Under the pieces are notes generated by a model. That model saw only the letters and a list, made by a program, of their open reading frames with translations, made no database searches and was not told the origin of the DNA. The translations under genes were made by a program, and so were the position numbers. DNA of 64,000 nucleotides from Dyella_A ginsengisoli (GTDB lineage: Bacteria > Pseudomonadota > Gammaproteobacteria > Xanthomonadales > Rhodanobacteraceae): positions 806,001-870,000 of the forward strand of contig NZ_JADIKM010000003.1 in assembly GCF_044904665.1 (NCBI RefSeq), read 5' to 3'. Position 1 is the stretch's first letter. The number at the start of each line of letters is the position of its first letter. This document shows, piece after piece, positions 62,749 to 64,000 of the stretch.

Positions 62749-63545
62749 GGACTGGCGGATTGATCGATGGTGCGAGCCTGGTCCGAATCCGGAAACTGGC
62801 TCAGCAACCGCTGGCGGTACGATTGGGCAGCGTCCGTATTGCCCAGGCGGGATTCAATCAGGTAACCCAGCCGGTACGCGTCAGGCGACGGCCGACCGAG
62901 CGCATCGAAGCGCTGCAGGAAGGCGCGTGCGCGAAACGCATCACCGCCCTGATAAAGCAGGTTGGCAAGCTGGAACAGGGTCTCGGCGTTGTTCGGATTC
63001 TTCTGCAGCGCTTCGCGGAAATCCGCCTGCGCCGCCGCGGCGTTGTTGCTCTTGAGCTGGCACACGCCGGCATTGGTGAGCGCCACGTCGGGCGTCTTGT
63101 AGAACGGATCGGCCACTGCCTTGCGGAAGTAGGCTTCGGCTTCCTGCGGCTTGCCCTCGCGGCAGAGGAACGCGCCGAGATTGTTGTTCGGCCCGCCCTT
63201 GGCGGGTTCCAGCGCCACGGCGCGGCGATAGTGCAGCTCGGCGTTGGGAAGGTCGTTGATGCGCTCGTAGACCACGGCGATCACGGTGTGCGCGGGCGCA
63301 TAGTTGTCGTCGAACTGCAGCGCCTTGGTGAGCTTTTCCATCGCGGTCTGCAGGTCGCCGCCTTCCAGATAGTGCTGGCCGAGCTCGGTGTGGATGCGGG
63401 CGGCGTCCTCGGCCTGCTGGGCCTTGCTGGTGCGTGGCAAGTGGTCGCCCGAACTGTCCTCGCTGCCGGATCGACTGCCGCCCGTGCTGACGCACCCGGC
63501 CAGCAGTGCGCACAACAGCACCCCCCCCCAACGATCAACCCGCAT
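62745..63545 (-). CDS. pilF: Type IV pilus assembly TPR lipoprotein (PilF/PilW)
   Basis: The 266-residue lipoprotein (lipobox LLAGC, Cys18) has about five to six TPR repeats, such as HYLEGGDLQTAMEKLTKAL, AVVYERINDLPNAELHYRRA and LGAFLCREGKPQEAEAYFRK. PilF pilots the PilQ secretin to the outer membrane. It lies between rlmN and rodZ, its usual place, overlapping rlmN by 11 bp. Confidence 0.92.
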   Translation of the reverse strand: MRVDRWGGVLLCALLAGCVSTGGSRSGSEDSSGDHLPRTSKAQQAEDAARIHTELGQHYLEGGDLQTAMEKLTKALQFDDNYAPAHTVIAVVYERINDLPNAELHYRRAVALEPAKGGPNNNLGAFLCREGKPQEAEAYFRKAVADPFYKTPDVALTNAGVCQLKSNNAAAAQADFREALQKNPNNAETLFQLANLLYQGGDAFRARAFLQRFDALGRPSPDAYRLGYLIESRLGNTDAAQSYRQRLLSQFPDSDQARTIDQSASP

Positions 63546-64000
63546 GGACAGCCCCCTGATCCAGACGCTTTTGGAATTCAGCCTGACGGCGCGTTCGATC
63601 CAGCACCTGTCCCTTCAGCTGACCGCAGGCGGCATCGATGTCGTCGCCGCGGGTGCGACGGAGCATCGTGAGAATGCCTGCATTGAGCAACTGCGTCTGG
63701 AAAGTCCGGATCGTATCGGCATCCGAACGCTCAAAACGTGTCCCAGGAAACGGATTGAACGGAATCAGGTTTACTTTGCACGTCGGCAGGCGACGCATGA
63801 ACTTGATCAGCTGCCGGGCATGCTCGGGCTGATCGTTGACACCCTTCATCAAGGTGTATTCGAAGGTGATCGAGGTGCGCGGCTTTCGCGCGATCCAGCG
63901 CTGGCAGGCCGCTTCGAGCTCGGCGAGCGGATAGCGCTTGTTGAGCGGCACCAGCTCGGTACGCAGCTCGTCGTTGGCCGCGTGCAGCGACACCGCCAGC
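63535..64000 (-). CDS. rlmN: 23S rRNA/tRNA adenine C2 methyltransferase RlmN, C-terminal part (partial)
   Basis: About 155 C-terminal residues of this radical-SAM enzyme are visible; the frame continues past the window edge. Conserved segments are AVSLHAANDELR at the edge, LMKGVNDQPEHARQL, VNLIPFNPFPG and the catalytic cysteine in RTRGDDIDAACGQL. It methylates A2503 of 23S rRNA and A37 of some tRNAs. Confidence 0.95.
   Translation of the reverse strand, partial: LAVSLHAANDELRTELVPLNKRYPLAELEAACQRWIARKPRTSITFEYTLMKGVNDQPEHARQLIKFMRRLPTCKVNLIPFNPFPGTRFERSDADTIRTFQTQLLNAGILTMLRRTRGDDIDAACGQLKGQVLDRTRRQAEFQKRLDQGAVHAG

Overview
The window is a stretch of a high-GC gammaproteobacterial chromosome. 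Gene content and order point to the Xanthomonadales, most likely Rhodanobacteraceae (Rhodanobacter/Dyella/Frateuria-like), but the genus is not resolvable from sequence reading alone. Supporting points are the block der-bamB-yfgM-rodZ-pilF-rlmN on one strand next to guaBA, folD and tadA, a perfect Crp/Clp-type site, many chemotaxis and cyclic-di-GMP genes, and dispersed REP-like palindromes. No rRNA, tRNA, CRISPR array, transposase, integrase or complete prophage is visible.

Layout. 1-7 kb: tail of a host-attachment protein, a small heat-shock protein, then a periplasmic aldehyde oxidoreductase of PaoABC type (Tat-exported Fe-S subunit, FAD/4Fe-4S subunit, Moco subunit) with its XdhC-type maturation factor and a MocA-like cytidylyltransferase. 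7-11.5 kb: a GGDEF-EAL protein, a chemoreceptor and an XRE regulator. 11.8-17.5 kb: an MFS transporter, modABC behind a near-canonical ModE operator, modE facing it, and an OprO/P-type porin whose signal peptide is broken by an apparent one-base frameshift. 17.7-21.2 kb: a second, divergent chemoreceptor behind a sigma-28-like promoter and an EAL-CBS-GGDEF protein. 21.2-28.7 kb: DUF1697, DUF4105, CHAD and DUF2058 proteins, a ClC channel and a LytS/LytTR two-component pair. 28.7-35.4 kb is the accessory part: an unknown gene, an FAD/NAD(P) protein, MAPEG and cupin proteins, an OLD-like ATPase and an EF-Tu-domain-like protein, with direct and inverted repeats at several junctions. 35.4-42.8 kb: a PQQ dehydrogenase lipoprotein, a small secreted protein, nadE-sua5, a HAD phosphatase and a manganese-riboswitch-controlled UPF0016 exporter. 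42.9-50.9 kb: a molybdopterin operon (moeA, moaA, moaC, mobA, moaD, a MoaE-MoeB-rhodanese fusion, a second moeA, a small unknown gene) divergent from fdhD-sir2. 51.7-64 kb: a Clp-site-preceded fumarylacetoacetase-family enzyme, tadA, guaA, guaB, folD, a GNAT acetyltransferase and the der-to-rlmN block, cut off in rlmN.

How it fits together. Molybdenum is the recurring theme: uptake (ModABC), sensing (ModE), cofactor assembly (Moa/Moe/Mob), cytosine modification and insertion (MocA-like, XdhC-like), sulfuration of a formate dehydrogenase not present here (FdhD), and an exported molybdoenzyme (PaoABC). The most notable single items are the MoaE-MoeB-rhodanese fusion with a histidine-rich linker, the paired canonical and divergent MoeA proteins, a ModC lacking its molybdate-binding C-terminal domain, the manganese riboswitch with a competing 14-bp hairpin, and a 21-bp direct repeat of the LytTR gene end that brackets a 3.1-kb accessory segment. 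I did not find a clearly new defence or mobile system; the closest candidate is the lone OLD-like ATPase gene.
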